From the NCBI RefSeq assembly GCF_000620665.1, contig NZ_JIAU01000013.1:1-43015 (forward strand): a stretch of DNA of 43,015 nucleotides, given 5' to 3'. The translations under genes were made by a program, and so were the position numbers. Origin of the DNA: Sphingomonas sp. URHD0057 (GTDB lineage: Bacteria > Pseudomonadota > Alphaproteobacteria > Sphingomonadales > Sphingomonadaceae). The notes under the pieces are model-generated. The model was given only the letters and a program-made list of their open reading frames with translations. It did not search any database and was not told the DNA's origin. Positions 17,346 through 26,600 of this stretch are shown here, one piece after another. Positions within the stretch are counted from its first letter, which is position 1. Every line of letters starts with the position of its first letter.

Positions 17346-18281
17346 CTAGCCGGTCGGCTGCAACAGGGCCAGCGCATCGCCGAGGTTGGCGATGTCGAGC
17401 GCCTCGCGAAAGCGCGGCCAATCCGGCGGGGGCTGGTTCGCGAACCAGGTATATTGCCGCTTGGCGTAGCGGCGGGTGGCCTGTTGGGCCGCCGCGATTG
17501 CTTCGTCCAAGGTGACCGCGCCACGGAGGTAAGCCGCGATTTCGCGAACGCCGATCGCGCGCATGACCGGGAGGTTGGGATCCAGCCCCCGGGCGAGCAA
17601 TGCCTCGACCTCGGCGACCGCGCCGGCGTCGATCATCTGCGTCAGGCGGTCGTCGCAGCGCTGGTACAGCCACTTGCGCGGCGGGAGCAGGATGAGTGGG
17701 CGAAGTTCGATTTCATCGCCGATTCCGCCCGCGCGTTGGGCCTGCCAGTCGTTGAGCGTCCGGCCGGTCGACAGCACCACTTCGAGCGCCCGTGCGATTC
17801 GTGTGGTGTCGGCCGCCTTGATCCGGGCCGCGGCGGCGGGATCCAGCCCGGTCAGCCGCGCGCAGTTTTCCGTGGTCGAAGCAGTGCGAACGGCGCGTCG
17901 GATCGCCGGATCGATCGGCGGCACCGGCGCAATCCCCTCGAGCAGGGTCCGCAAATACAGCCCCGTTCCGCCAACCAGCACCGGCACCCGCCCCTGGTTG
18001 TGGATGTCCGCGATCTCCGGCCGCGCCATCGCCGCCCAATCCGCCGCGGAACAGGACTCGGCGCCTTCCCGGACGCCGTAAAGCCGATGTTCGGCCCGGA
18101 CCTGCTCGGCCGCGGTCGGCGCGGCGCTGAGAATATGCAAATCGCGATACAATTGCGCGCTGTCGGCGTTGACGATCACACCTTTGATTTGCTCAGCAGC
18201 AGCCAGCGCCAGCGCGGACTTGCCGCTGGCGGTTGGGCCGGCAATGAGAAGGACGGGAGGTTGTGGGGCGCCGATGGCCAT
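17346..18281 (-). CDS. miaA: tRNA dimethylallyltransferase MiaA
   Basis: This 311-residue enzyme prenylates A37 of tRNAs reading UNN codons. It has the P-loop GPTASGKS, NADSAQLYRDL, VGGTGLYLRTLLEG, the catalytic-core RIARALEV and the C-terminal ATRRYAKRQYTWF. ATG 18281 is the only good start, since no start codon follows before the P-loop. It lies in the palindrome ATGGCCAT (18274-18281), whose other strand starts serB, so the two divergent genes overlap by 8 bp. Its leader therefore lies inside serB. The longer open frame upstream is the shadow of serB. Confidence 0.95.
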   Translation of the reverse strand: MAIGAPQPPVLLIAGPTASGKSALALAAAEQIKGVIVNADSAQLYRDLHILSAAPTAAEQVRAEHRLYGVREGAESCSAADWAAMARPEIADIHNQGRVPVLVGGTGLYLRTLLEGIAPVPPIDPAIRRAVRTASTTENCARLTGLDPAAAARIKAADTTRIARALEVVLSTGRTLNDWQAQRAGGIGDEIELRPLILLPPRKWLYQRCDDRLTQMIDAGAVAEVEALLARGLDPNLPVMRAIGVREIAAYLRGAVTLDEAIAAAQQATRRYAKRQYTWFANQPPPDWPRFREALDIANLGDALALLQPTG

Positions 18282-19152
18282 TGCGACGCTGATAGCAGCG
18301 GGACGACTGGATGACAGGTTGATCGATCGGGCGCTCGGGCTTTTGCGCGAGGTCGATCCGGGGGCGGTGTTCGCGCACTGGATCGACGAGGGCGATGCCG
18401 CCGATCTCAACTTTGCCGGCGACATCAAGACGGCGCGCTGGGCGCTTGCGTCGCTCGACGGCGTGGACGTGGTCGTCCAGCCCAACGAGCCGCGTTGGCG
18501 CCGGCTGTTCGTCGCGGACATGGATTCAACCATCATCGGCCAGGAATGCATCGACGAGCTGGCCGACTATGCCGGCCTCAAGGACAAGGTGGCGCGGATC
18601 ACCGAGCGGGCGATGCAGGGTGAGCTCGACTTTCCCTCGGCGCTCAGGGAGCGGGTGCGCTTGCTTGCCGGCCTCGATCAGTCCGAGCTTGCCCGCTGTC
18701 TCGACGAACGGGTGCACCTGACCGCCGGCGCCCGGACCCTGGTCCAGACCATGCGGGCAGGGGGCGCGAGCTGCCTTCTCGTTTCCGGCGGGTTCCTGTC
18801 CTTCGCCGAACCGGTGGCGCGAAAGGTCGGCTTTGATCGGGTGCGCGCCAACCGGCTGATTTTCGCGGGCGGGAAGCTCAGCGGCGAAGTGGGCGATCCG
18901 ATCGTCGACGCCTTGGCCAAGCGCGACGCCTTGATCGAGGCACGGGAAGAGCTCGGATTGGGCCGTGAGGACGTGCTGTCGGTCGGCGACGGGGCCAATG
19001 ACAAGTTGATGATCGAGGAGGCGGGGCTTGGCCTGGCCTTCCGCGGCAAGCCCGCGCTGGTCGAGGTCGCGGATGCCGAGCTCAAGCATCACGGTCTCGA
19101 CGCGTTGTTGTGGGTGCAGGGCGTGCGGCGGCGCGACTGGTTTCGCGGCTGA
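18274..19152 (+). CDS. serB: Phosphoserine phosphatase SerB
   Basis: The 292-residue protein has a short N-terminal regulatory-like part, then the HAD phosphatase domain: DMDST (Asp82 nucleophile, Asp84), VSGGF, and VGDGANDKLM for Mg2+ binding. It removes phosphate from phosphoserine in serine biosynthesis. ATG 18274 fits the usual N-terminus (MAIATLIAAGRLDD) and has GGGG just upstream; the gene shares its start with divergent miaA. Its TGA abuts the stop of the convergent SPOR protein (TGA|TTA). Confidence 0.96.
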   Translation: MAIATLIAAGRLDDRLIDRALGLLREVDPGAVFAHWIDEGDAADLNFAGDIKTARWALASLDGVDVVVQPNEPRWRRLFVADMDSTIIGQECIDELADYAGLKDKVARITERAMQGELDFPSALRERVRLLAGLDQSELARCLDERVHLTAGARTLVQTMRAGGASCLLVSGGFLSFAEPVARKVGFDRVRANRLIFAGGKLSGEVGDPIVDALAKRDALIEAREELGLGREDVLSVGDGANDKLMIEEAGLGLAFRGKPALVEVADAELKHHGLDALLWVQGVRRRDWFRG

Positions 19153-20055
19153 TTACTTCGCCGGGACTGGAAAGCAGGCCTGGTTCAGCGCGTTGCACGC
19201 CGATTGCGCCGCCGCGCGGCTAGCGAAGGGGCCGACCTGAAGGCGAGTGACGGCGCCCGCGGCGACATAATAAGGCTGACGCCCGGCAAGCGCGCCGTTC
19301 CCGGCAATCCGCTTGTAGAGCGCTTCGGCTGAGCCGTGTTGCGAGAAGGCGCCGAGCTGGATGCGCCAATTGCCGCTTGCCACGATGGTAGGAGCCTTCG
19401 CCACAGGCGTGGGCGCCGCGGTCTTTATCTCCGCCGCGGTGGTTTGAGTTGGCTTGGGCTTTGCTTTGACCGCTTTCGTCGCGGGGGGCGGCGCCGTCTT
19501 TGCCTTGGCCATGGCGATCGCGACGCCTTTCTTGCGGTCCTGGACCGGGAGCAGCTTGTCGAGCTGGGCCAGCGTCTCCTTGGCCGGCGCCAGGCCCTGC
19601 GCGGCGGCTCGGCTCACATAAGCGTAGCCGAGGATGGGGTCCTGGGTGACGTTGTCGCCGTTGAACAAGGCGGTGCCGTAGACCAGCAGCGCGCGCGCCT
19701 CGCCTTGCTCCGCCGCGGCCTTGAGCCATTTTAGGCCCGCCGCCTGGTTGCCGTTCTGGAACAGCAGGAGCCCGAGCGTAGCCTGGGCATCGACATGGCC
19801 TTTCTCCGCCGCGCGCTCGAACCAGGTCTGAGCGGCGCCGAGGTTGGTTGGAACGCCGCGGCCGAGCCGATAGGCCTGGCCGAGGTTGAATGCGGCGTCG
19901 GCGTCGCCCTTCTCAGCGAGCGGCCGCCAGATCGTGATTGCGCCGGCATAATCGGCCCGTTGCCAGGCATCGATCCCGACTTTCACGCTTTGAGCCGCAA
20001 GCGGTGCAGCCGTCGCTACGAGGACTGCCAAGCCGAACAAGAGTCTTGGAAACAT
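19153..20055 (-). CDS. Exported Sel1-repeat protein with C-terminal SPOR domain
   Basis: The 300-residue protein has a signal peptide ending near APLAAQS, several Sel1/TPR-like repeats (AAFNLGQAYRLGRGVPTN, AQATLGLLLFQNG, ARALLVYGTALFNGDNV), a Lys/Pro/Thr-rich linker and a SPOR domain at the C-terminus (WRIQLGAFSQHGSAEALYKRI...RLQVGPFASRAAAQSACNAL). SPOR domains bind glycan strands without stem peptides, mostly at division sites. The mature protein should be periplasmic. ATG 20055 is preferred to GTG 20067, which would put extra residues before the signal. It is divergent from the parA-like gene, with 134 bp between the starts. Confidence 0.88.
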   Translation of the reverse strand: MFPRLLFGLAVLVATAAPLAAQSVKVGIDAWQRADYAGAITIWRPLAEKGDADAAFNLGQAYRLGRGVPTNLGAAQTWFERAAEKGHVDAQATLGLLLFQNGNQAAGLKWLKAAAEQGEARALLVYGTALFNGDNVTQDPILGYAYVSRAAAQGLAPAKETLAQLDKLLPVQDRKKGVAIAMAKAKTAPPPATKAVKAKPKPTQTTAAEIKTAAPTPVAKAPTIVASGNWRIQLGAFSQHGSAEALYKRIAGNGALAGRQPYYVAAGAVTRLQVGPFASRAAAQSACNALNQACFPVPAK

Positions 20056-20189
20056 GCTTCGGCCCACCCTCGGGCGAAGCTTAGCCGAGCGGTTCCGATC
20101 CGCAACACGGTCGTGCCGATGTTAACCAGATTTTAGAGGCTTGGGTGCACTCCGCTCCACGAACGTTCGTTAGTCGCGAGGGGAAAAGC

Positions 20190-20912
20190 ATGCGCGTCTT
20201 GGCTTTGGCATCGCAGAAGGGCGGGTCCGGTAAAACGACCCTGTCCGGCCATCTTGCGGTGCAGGCGCAGCTGTCAGGGGCGGGACCCGTCTGCCTGATT
20301 GACATCGATCCCCAAGGCAGCCTTGCCGACTGGTGGAACGAGCGTGAGGCAGACATGCCGGCGTTCGCCCAGACCACGGTCGCGCGGCTCGCTTCCGACC
20401 TCGAGGTGCTTCGCCAGCAGGGTTTTCGCCTTGCCGTCGTCGACACCCCTCCGGCGATCACTATGGCGATCCAGAGCGTGATCGCGGTCGCCGAGCTCAT
20501 CGTTATTCCGACCCGCCCAAGCCCGCACGATCTGCGCGCGGTCGGCGCCACGGTCGATTTGTGCGACCGGGCCGGCAAGCCGCTCATCTTTGTCGTCAAT
20601 GCCGCGACGCCCAAGGCCAAGATCACCTACGAGGCCGCGGTCGCGCTGTCGCAGCACGGCACCGTCGCTCCCGTCACCCTTCACCACCGCACCGATTACG
20701 CCGCCTCGATGATCGACGGCCGGACCGTGATGGAGATCGATCCCAAGGGCCGTTCCGCCCACGAAGTCACCGAGCTTTGGGAGTATATCTCCGATCGGCT
20801 CGAAAAGAATTTCCGCCGAACTGTGTTCGCGGCGCCCGGTGCGGCGCCCGGTATCGCGTCGGCCAGTCCGCGTCCTGTCGGTGGTTTCGGCCGCCGAGTC
20901 GTCGGCCAGTAA
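20190..20912 (+). CDS. ParA/MinD-family ATPase
   Basis: The 240-residue ATPase has Walker A QKGGSGKTT, the A' motif IDIDPQGSLADWW and Walker B AVVDTPP, as in ParA proteins. ATG 20190 follows AGGGGAAAAGC, a good ribosome binding site; the track of codons upstream is not needed. ParA proteins form nucleoid- or membrane-bound gradients that position DNA or protein cargo. There is no parB or parS nearby, so this is an orphan ParA rather than the chromosome partition protein. The next two genes on the strand (RHH-like protein, SPOR lipoprotein) are probably its partners (inference). Confidence 0.9.
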   Translation: MRVLALASQKGGSGKTTLSGHLAVQAQLSGAGPVCLIDIDPQGSLADWWNEREADMPAFAQTTVARLASDLEVLRQQGFRLAVVDTPPAITMAIQSVIAVAELIVIPTRPSPHDLRAVGATVDLCDRAGKPLIFVVNAATPKAKITYEAAVALSQHGTVAPVTLHHRTDYAASMIDGRTVMEIDPKGRSAHEVTELWEYISDRLEKNFRRTVFAAPGAAPGIASASPRPVGGFGRRVVGQ

Positions 20913-20924
20913 GGGGGCACGACG

Positions 20925-21569
20925 GTGGCTAGCAGCGAACCCAAGCCTTTCGCCTCCCTCTCCTCCGGACTGCTCGCCCGCAAGGGCGCGGCGCGTCCGG
21001 CGATGAAGCCCCAGGGTTTCGGCCAGATGGGCGGTGGCAACCTCGAGGATCTCGGCTGGAATGACATGGGCTTCGAAGCGCCCAAGCCGGTCGAGGCATC
21101 GCGCGATGCAACTCATGACGCCTTTGGTGACGACGTGGTCGAGCATCCGCGCGCTCATCCGACCGGCCTGACGCCGGTTGGCTCGCCCGTGCACGACCAG
21201 CAGGCCGAGATCGAAGACCGCTTCGAAGCCGACGAAGCCGAGGAAGACGTCGACGAAACCGCCGAGCAATACGAGGTCGAGGTCAGCCAGCCCGAGGCCA
21301 GCGAGCCCGAAGCCGCGCCGCTCGCGGTCGTCAGGCCAATCTCGACTCCGGCCATGAAGCGCGCGCCGCAACCGCGCTCGGCTCCTGGAAGCAAGGGCAA
21401 GGCCGCCTTCACTCTGCGGCTTGACCCGCCGCGCCATCTTAAGCTGCGCCTCGCTTGTGCCGTCGACGGACGCTCGGCGCAGCAAATCGTCACTGACGCG
21501 CTCGACCGGCTGCTCGCTAATATGCCGGAACTCGACGCCATGGCCGAAAAGGCTAAACGCAAGGGGTAA
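20925..21569 (+). CDS. Acidic protein with C-terminal ribbon-helix-helix-like segment
   Basis: The 214-residue protein starts at GTG 20925, 12 bp after the ParA gene. The first ~150 residues are low complexity, rich in Pro, Glu and Asp, and probably disordered (EADEAEEDVDETAEQYEVEV). The last ~55 residues (FTLRLDPPRHLKLRLACAV, DGRSAQQIVTDALDRLLA) match the strand-helix-helix pattern of RHH proteins. It could bind DNA or simply dimerise and act as the ParA partner. No named family is recognised. Confidence 0.75.
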   Translation: MASSEPKPFASLSSGLLARKGAARPAMKPQGFGQMGGGNLEDLGWNDMGFEAPKPVEASRDATHDAFGDDVVEHPRAHPTGLTPVGSPVHDQQAEIEDRFEADEAEEDVDETAEQYEVEVSQPEASEPEAAPLAVVRPISTPAMKRAPQPRSAPGSKGKAAFTLRLDPPRHLKLRLACAVDGRSAQQIVTDALDRLLANMPELDAMAEKAKRKG

Positions 21570-21574
21570 TTCAA

Positions 21575-22912
21575 ATGGCTAAGCCTTCCAGACTGGGTAC
21601 CGCGGTCCCGCTCGCAGCGCTCGCTACGCTGCTCACGGGTTGTGCCAGCGGCACCGACGGCGTTCGCACCGCTTCCTACCAAAGCGGAAAGCCGGACGGC
21701 GATGTCGGCCTGGCCACCCGCGCCATGGCGGCGCTCAACGACAAGGATCTGCCGACGGCGATCGATCTTGCCGAAAAGGCCGTCGCCAAGACGCCGGACG
21801 ACGCCGGCTTCCGCGGCTTGCTCGGCAATGCCTATTTCGCCGCCGGCCGCTTCGCTTCGGCGGAATCAGCGTACAAGGATGCGCTGAGCATCTACGAGAA
21901 TCAGCCGCAAATGGTGCTGAAGCTCGCGCTGGTCGAGATCGCGCAGGGGAAAACTAGCGAAGCCGCCAATCTGCTCGAGAGCGGCCGCAGCATGCTGGAC
22001 GCGGCCGATTACGGGCTTGCGATCGCGCTTGCGGGGCGCCCTGCCGACGCCATCGCGACGCTGCAAACCGCCGCGCGCGACAAGAACGCGGACTCGCGAG
22101 TGCGCCAGAATTTGGCGCTCGCCTACGCTTTGTCCGGGGATTGGGCGAACGCGAAGACCATTGCGGCGCAGGACGTCGCGGCCAATCAGCTCGATGCCCG
22201 CATCCAGCAGTGGATGGAGTTGGTGCGTCCATCCCATCCCGCCGACCAGGTCGCGGCCTTGACCGGCGTCAAGCCGGCGATCGACCCGGGCCAGCCGGTT
22301 CGGCTCGCGCTACGCCAAAGCGATACCCCGCTTGCTCAAGCGAACGTTGATCCAACGCCCGCTCCGGCGGTCGTCGAACCGGCGCCGGTCCAGCAGGTCG
22401 CGGAGGCCGCGCCAGTCCCGCAGCCCCAAACATTCGCTCCGGCCCCGCCACCGGCAGATCCGGTCCGCGTCGCCGCCACGGTCGAGCAAGCTCCGGCTCC
22501 GGTTGCGCTTGCAGCCATCGCGCCCGAGGCCCCGGCCGCATTCGTGGCGATGGCCGCCAGGTTCGCTCCGGCACCGAAGCCGGCCAAGGCGCGCCGCGCC
22601 CCGGTCAAGGTCCGCCCGGCAGCGATGCCGGTCGGCAAAGGCCCGGTCATGCAGCTCGGCGCCTACAAGTCGCCGCAATATGTCAACGCTGCATGGAGCC
22701 AGCTGACGAAGAAATATCCGGCGCTGCATGCCTATCTGCCGCTCCGCGCCCGGTTCGATTCGCCCAAGGGCACCTTTTACCGCCTGTCGGTCCAAGGCTT
22801 CGCGAACCAGCGTGAGGCGCTCGCTCGCTGCCAGCTGCTCAAGAGCCGTGGCGGCACCTGCTTCGTCCGCGGCTTCGCCGGCGACGCGCCGGTGCAGATC
22901 GCGAGCCGCTAA
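21575..22912 (+). CDS. Lipoprotein with TPR repeats and C-terminal SPOR domain
   Basis: The 445-residue protein has a lipobox LLTGC (Cys23), TPR-like repeats through about residue 210 ([35 protein letters not shown] units), a Pro/Ala-rich linker and a SPOR domain ([19 protein letters not shown]...[19 protein letters not shown]). It should be anchored in a membrane and bind peptidoglycan. It lies five bases after the RHH-like gene. Its TAA overlaps the TAG of convergent pyrB (CTAA). TadD-like pilus lipoproteins also have TPRs, but no Tad genes are present. Confidence 0.87.
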   Translation: MAKPSRLGTAVPLAALATLLTGCASGTDGVRTASYQSGKPDGDVGLATRAMAALNDKDLPTAIDLAEKAVAKTPDDAGFRGLLGNAYFAAGRFASAESAYKDALSIYENQPQMVLKLALVEIAQGKTSEAANLLESGRSMLDAADYGLAIALAGRPADAIATLQTAARDKNADSRVRQNLALAYALSGDWANAKTIAAQDVAANQLDARIQQWMELVRPSHPADQVAALTGVKPAIDPGQPVRLALRQSDTPLAQANVDPTPAPAVVEPAPVQQVAEAAPVPQPQTFAPAPPPADPVRVAATVEQAPAPVALAAIAPEAPAAFVAMAARFAPAPKPAKARRAPVKVRPAAMPVGKGPVMQLGAYKSPQYVNAAWSQLTKKYPALHAYLPLRARFDSPKGTFYRLSVQGFANQREALARCQLLKSRGGTCFVRGFAGDAPVQIASR

Positions 22913-23790
22913 GCGAGCAGCAATTCCAGGCAGGCCATGCGGGCGGCGACGCCCATTTCGACTTGCAGCGTGATCAGCGACCGGTCGGGATCGTCGGCGA
23001 TCGCGCTCTCGATCTCGACGCCCCGGTTCATCGGGCCCGGGTGCATCACGAGCGCATTGGGCGCCGCCTTGGCGAGACGCTCCGAAGTCAGGCCGTAGCG
23101 CTTGAGATATTCCCCGGGCGCATCACCGAGATCCTCGGCCAGCCGCTCGCGCTGAACGCGCAGCATCATCACCACGTCCGCGCCCGCGATGGCGTCGTCG
23201 ACCGTCAGCGCCGGAATGCCGCCCGGCATCAGCTCGGGCGGCCCTGCGAGCCGCACCTCAGCGCCGAGACGCGGCAGCAGCTTGGCGTTGGAGCGGGCGA
23301 CGCGGCTGTGCTCGATGTCTCCGCAAATCGCGATCTTGAGGCCCGCGATGCGGCCGAGCCGATGGCGGATCGTCGCCGCGTCGAGCAGCGCCTGGGTCGG
23401 ATGCTCGTTGGTTCCGTCGCCGGCATTGATCACCGGGCAGTCCATGAGGAATGCGATGGCGGCGGGCGCTCCATTTTCCTGATGACGGATGACCAGGGCA
23501 TCGGGCCGCATCGCGTTCAACGTGCGCGCGGTATCCTCGAGCGTCTCGCCCTTCTTCACTGATGACTGCTCAACCGGCAACGTGACGACCGAAGCGCCGA
23601 GGCGGTGTCCGGCGGTTGCGAAGGACATCAAGGTCCGCGTCGAATTCTCATAGAACAGGTTGAACAGCGTCTTGCCGTGGAGCAGCTCGCTCACCTTGCC
23701 GGCGCGGTTCTCGGCGAACCAATGATCGGCGCGGTCGAGCATGGTCGCGATCTGGCCGTCGTTCAGCGAATCGATCGAAAGAAGGTCCAC
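22909..23790 (-). CDS. pyrB: Aspartate carbamoyltransferase, catalytic chain
   Basis: The 293-residue enzyme condenses carbamoyl phosphate with aspartate in pyrimidine synthesis. Motifs are [35 protein letters not shown] and [16 protein letters not shown] 23790, 12 bp after the ruvX stop, is the most likely start; the open frame further upstream is the shadow of ruvX. It is the last gene of the DUF3089-ruvX-pyrB group. pyrC, often next to pyrB, is not in the window. Confidence 0.95.
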   Translation of the reverse strand: MDLLSIDSLNDGQIATMLDRADHWFAENRAGKVSELLHGKTLFNLFYENSTRTLMSFATAGHRLGASVVTLPVEQSSVKKGETLEDTARTLNAMRPDALVIRHQENGAPAAIAFLMDCPVINAGDGTNEHPTQALLDAATIRHRLGRIAGLKIAICGDIEHSRVARSNAKLLPRLGAEVRLAGPPELMPGGIPALTVDDAIAGADVVMMLRVQRERLAEDLGDAPGEYLKRYGLTSERLAKAAPNALVMHPGPMNRGVEIESAIADDPDRSLITLQVEMGVAARMACLELLLA

Positions 23791-23801
23791 GAGCGCTTCG
23801 C

Positions 23802-24281
23802 CTAACTGCCGTTCGAAAGATTGGCCAGCGCGTCGATCGCGCCCTGCAGGATGTGCGCGGCGGCGAGCGCGTCGACTTTCTCGGCGCGCCTGGCACGGCT
23901 GACGTCGGCCGCGATCATGGCCCGCTCGACCGCCTGCGTCGACCAGCGCTCGTCCCACAGCAGGATCGGCAGGCTCAGCGGGGCGAGGTTGCGGGCAAAG
24001 GCGCGGACCGACTGGGTGCGTGGGCTGTCGCTGCCGTCCATGCTGAGCGGCAGGCCGACGACGAGGCCCACGACATGCTCGCGGGCGATGAAATCGCGCA
24101 GCAGCTCGAGGTCCTTGGTGAACTTGGCGCGGCGGATGGTCTCCGACGGCCCGGCGAAGTGCCAGCCGGCATCGCAGATGGCCAGGCCGATGGTCCGGGT
24201 GCCGACGTCGAGGCCCGCGAGCTTGCCGTGCGGGACCGCGCTCGCAAATTCGTCGGTCGTCGATGCGATCAGCGATGCCAT
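23802..24281 (-). CDS. ruvX: YqgF/RuvX RNase H-fold nuclease
   Basis: The 159-residue protein has the RNase H-like motifs [37 protein letters not shown] and [15 protein letters not shown] with a C-terminal Asp in [13 protein letters not shown]. The family is annotated as putative pre-16S rRNA nuclease or Holliday junction resolvase. It overlaps the DUF3089 gene by 13 bp and precedes pyrB, an order I also know from other alphaproteobacteria. Confidence 0.94.
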   Translation of the reverse strand: MASLIASTTDEFASAVPHGKLAGLDVGTRTIGLAICDAGWHFAGPSETIRRAKFTKDLELLRDFIAREHVVGLVVGLPLSMDGSDSPRTQSVRAFARNLAPLSLPILLWDERWSTQAVERAMIAADVSRARRAEKVDALAAAHILQGAIDALANLSNGS

Positions 24282-25381
24282 GCGCGCGCCCTCCGCTCGG
24301 CGTCGTTGCGGATCGCCTGCCAGAACAGCGCATAATCATAGACGTGATAATTGTTGCCCGGCAGCACGAACGGACCGAGTGCTGGAATTGCGCCGCTCAA
24401 CACCAACAGGCCATTGCGGCAGGCGGCACCGACCTGACCCTTGACCAATGAGGCCGTGGTGAGGTCGGCGTTCGGCACCAGGGTGCCGGGATTTTGCTGC
24501 GGCGTTGCAGCGCCATCCTTCGTGCCGGTCAGCGGGTTCACGCACAGCATGTCCGCCTGCTTGCGGTCCTTGCCCAGGAAGCCGGCGGAATGCTCGTAGG
24601 AGTGCAGCACGAGATCGGGGTTGGCGGGCTCGGCGAAGCTCATCCACGACAGGATGCAGCCCGCCTGATCCGGCGCCGTACATGCCGGGAGCCCGAGCGC
24701 GGGGAGGTCGGCGGTCGTGCTGACCGGCCAGCCGACGACGTAAGCCACGACGATCCGCTTCGCGATCGCCTTGCCGGCGACCTTCTCGCGCAACAGCCGC
24801 TCGAGATGCAGCGCGCCCTGGCTGTGGCCGGCGAGGATGATCGGGCCGTCGTGGTTTTGCTTGACGAATTGGTCGAAGGCGGCGGCGACGTCCGAGTAGG
24901 CGAGATCAAGCGCGGCGCGGGCATCGGCGCTATTGAGCAGGAACGCACCATAGGCCGCCTGGCGATAGCGCGGTGCCCACACCTCAGCGTCTTGAGCGAA
25001 GGCGCTCGCCTGGCTCTGCACGAACAAGCGCGTGCGAAACTCGGTTTGTCCACCTGGGAGGAGCGGCGCATTCCAGCGGTCGCGCTCGAGGTACGTCGTC
25101 GGGTGGATGTAAAAGACACGGGTGTCGATGGCGATCGGGTCGACGCGCACTTCATTGGTCGGCGACCAGCGGGAAGGGTCGTTGGCCAGGCCCGGCCGGG
25201 CGATCCAGTTCGAGGGATTCGCATAGTCCGGCCCGCCCCCCGCCGCTGCCGCTTCGAAATGCCCCCGCGGCGTCGCGCTCCTGAGGAGGACATTGCCGCC
25301 CCACTGGTAGACCGCGAACGCCCCCGCGACGACCAGCAGGGTGAGGACGAACACGAACCCGAGGAAGCGACGCGCGCACAT
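24269..25381 (-). CDS. DUF3089 alpha/beta-hydrolase-like membrane-anchored protein
   Basis: The 370-residue protein starts at ATG 25381 ([25 protein letters not shown], one N-terminal membrane segment). The rest is extracytoplasmic and matches DUF3089: [30 protein letters not shown], and the nucleophile elbow GHSQG in [18 protein letters not shown], followed by YVVGWPV. An esterase or lipase activity is likely, but the substrate is unknown. It overlaps ruvX at its end. A strong terminator separates it from the DUF4402 gene upstream, so it has its own promoter or depends on read-through. Confidence 0.85.
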   Translation of the reverse strand: MCARRFLGFVFVLTLLVVAGAFAVYQWGGNVLLRSATPRGHFEAAAAGGGPDYANPSNWIARPGLANDPSRWSPTNEVRVDPIAIDTRVFYIHPTTYLERDRWNAPLLPGGQTEFRTRLFVQSQASAFAQDAEVWAPRYRQAAYGAFLLNSADARAALDLAYSDVAAAFDQFVKQNHDGPIILAGHSQGALHLERLLREKVAGKAIAKRIVVAYVVGWPVSTTADLPALGLPACTAPDQAGCILSWMSFAEPANPDLVLHSYEHSAGFLGKDRKQADMLCVNPLTGTKDGAATPQQNPGTLVPNADLTTASLVKGQVGAACRNGLLVLSGAIPALGPFVLPGNNYHVYDYALFWQAIRNDAERRARAWHR

Positions 25382-25424
25382 TGGCCGGCGCCCTATGGGG
25401 CGGATGGGCAGCGGGCAAGCCGAT

Positions 25425-25468
25425 GCCCAAAAAGAAAGCGGCTGCGGAGCGCCAAGCCCCGCAGCCGC
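25425..25468 (-). terminator. Intrinsic terminator after the DUF4402 gene
   Basis: GCGGCTGCGG (25438-25447) and CCGCAGCCGC (25459-25468) form a perfect 10-bp GC-rich stem with an 11-nt loop. On the minus strand the stem is followed by TTTCTTTTT. It lies 28 bp past the DUF4402 stop. Confidence 0.88.
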
Positions 25469-25495
25469 CACTGCTTCGTAAATTCGAAGCCTGGC

Positions 25496-26023
25496 TTACG
25501 GATAGACCGCGGTCAGGTCGAACTGCGAGCTGTAGGTGCCGTTCTGCTGGTTCGCGGCGATGCTGAACGCGCCGCCGACGAACACGGTGAAACGGCCGAG
25601 ACCGTCCGTCGTGCGCGTGGTGAGACCACCGGTATCGAGGCTCAGCACAGCCGGAATGCTGGCCGGGCAGGCCGCGCCGCCGGTGCAGATCACGCCGCCG
25701 GCCGGCTGGGTGAGCGTCAGCTGGACGCTGGCGTTGGGATCGCCCAGGCCGTCGAACTGTGCACGGCCGAACGAACCCGGAAGAGCAACCACTGCGCCGG
25801 TCGTCGTACGAGCGCCGGTATCGGAATTGACGCTAACGGTGCCCGGAAGAGTCGCATCGGCGGCAACCGTGCCGAAGTCGAGGTCGCTCGACGAGGTCAG
25901 GCTCAGCGACTTGAGGACGATGCCCCTCGCGTTGGCCGTGGCCGTCGCGGTAGATGCCGCCATCGCGGGCGTCGCTGCAACCAAAGTAGCGGCGAGAGCC
26001 GCGAGAGAGACATAATAGCGCAT
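25496..26023 (-). CDS. Exported DUF4402-type surface protein
   Basis: The 175-residue protein starts at ATG 26023 after GTGGGGAATAC, a good ribosome binding site. A signal peptide (LAALAATLVAATPAMA) precedes ATATANARGIVLKSLSLTSSSDLDFGTVAAD, the start of the DUF4402 domain, which is all beta. Two Cys (ICTGGAACP) may form a disulfide loop. The C-terminus FDLTAVYP is aromatic. Such proteins resemble fimbrial or spore-coat-like subunits, but no chaperone or usher gene is adjacent. It is transcribed alone, ending at the hairpin downstream. The 289-bp spacer up to gatC holds both promoters and no gene I can support. Confidence 0.82.
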   Translation of the reverse strand: MRYYVSLAALAATLVAATPAMAASTATATANARGIVLKSLSLTSSSDLDFGTVAADATLPGTVSVNSDTGARTTTGAVVALPGSFGRAQFDGLGDPNASVQLTLTQPAGGVICTGGAACPASIPAVLSLDTGGLTTRTTDGLGRFTVFVGGAFSIAANQQNGTYSSQFDLTAVYP

Positions 26024-26312
26024 TGTATTCCCCACTTTTTGGAAACGAGGGGGCCTAAATGCACCAAGGGTATCAAGACCCGTTGAAAACATGTGGTTGC
26101 CCGCAAATTAACTTTTTCCGGCGAGCAAAAGCATCCTCGGACGCGAACTTACGCCGCCGAGCGCAGTCGGTGGAGCGGGTCTTGGTAAGCAAATGGCTAA
26201 GTCTGTTTGCCGGGAATGCCGGCGAAGGCGGAGCCCAAACCGAAACGGCTAACGGCGCGTTACCCAAGCCCATGCTAGCCAGCGGCCCGGGCCGCCGCTA
26301 TCCGGCGCGTCC

Positions 26313-26600
26313 ATGTCCGTATCTTCCGAACAGGTCCGCCATATCGCGCGGCTCGCCCGGATTGCGATGAGCGATGAGGAGATCGAGCGCCTCGTCCCCG
26401 AGCTCAACGCGATCATTGGCTGGGTCGAGCAGCTCGGCGAAGTGAATACCGACGGCGTCGAGCCGCTGACCGCGGTAATCGACCAGAAATTGCGGCTGCG
26501 CGAGGACGCGGTCACTGACGGCGACTGCCGCGACGCGGTCCTCGCCAACGCACCGAACGCACAGCATGGGTTCTTCGCCGTGCCCAAGGTGATCGAGTGA
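26313..26600 (+). CDS. gatC: Asp/Glu-tRNA amidotransferase subunit GatC
   Basis: The 95-residue protein has the GatC pattern [43 protein letters not shown] and LREDAV near the C-terminus. GatC is the belt that joins GatA and GatB in the GatCAB complex, which makes Gln-tRNA and Asn-tRNA by transamidation. GTGA overlap with gatA. Confidence 0.96.
   Translation: MSVSSEQVRHIARLARIAMSDEEIERLVPELNAIIGWVEQLGEVNTDGVEPLTAVIDQKLRLREDAVTDGDCRDAVLANAPNAQHGFFAVPKVIE

Noticed and set aside
17019-18314. Open plus-strand frame of 431 codons over ilvC and miaA
   Set aside because: Antisense to two clear enzyme genes; low-complexity Arg/Asp composition.
20190-21569. Chromosome partition locus parA-parB
   Set aside because: The second protein lacks the ParB motifs (such as GERRxRA) and no parS-like palindrome was seen.
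25381-25566. Small plus-strand frame MPKKKAAAERQ... downstream of the DUF3089 start
   Set aside because: It runs through the intrinsic terminator hairpin and into the DUF4402 gene, and has no family features.
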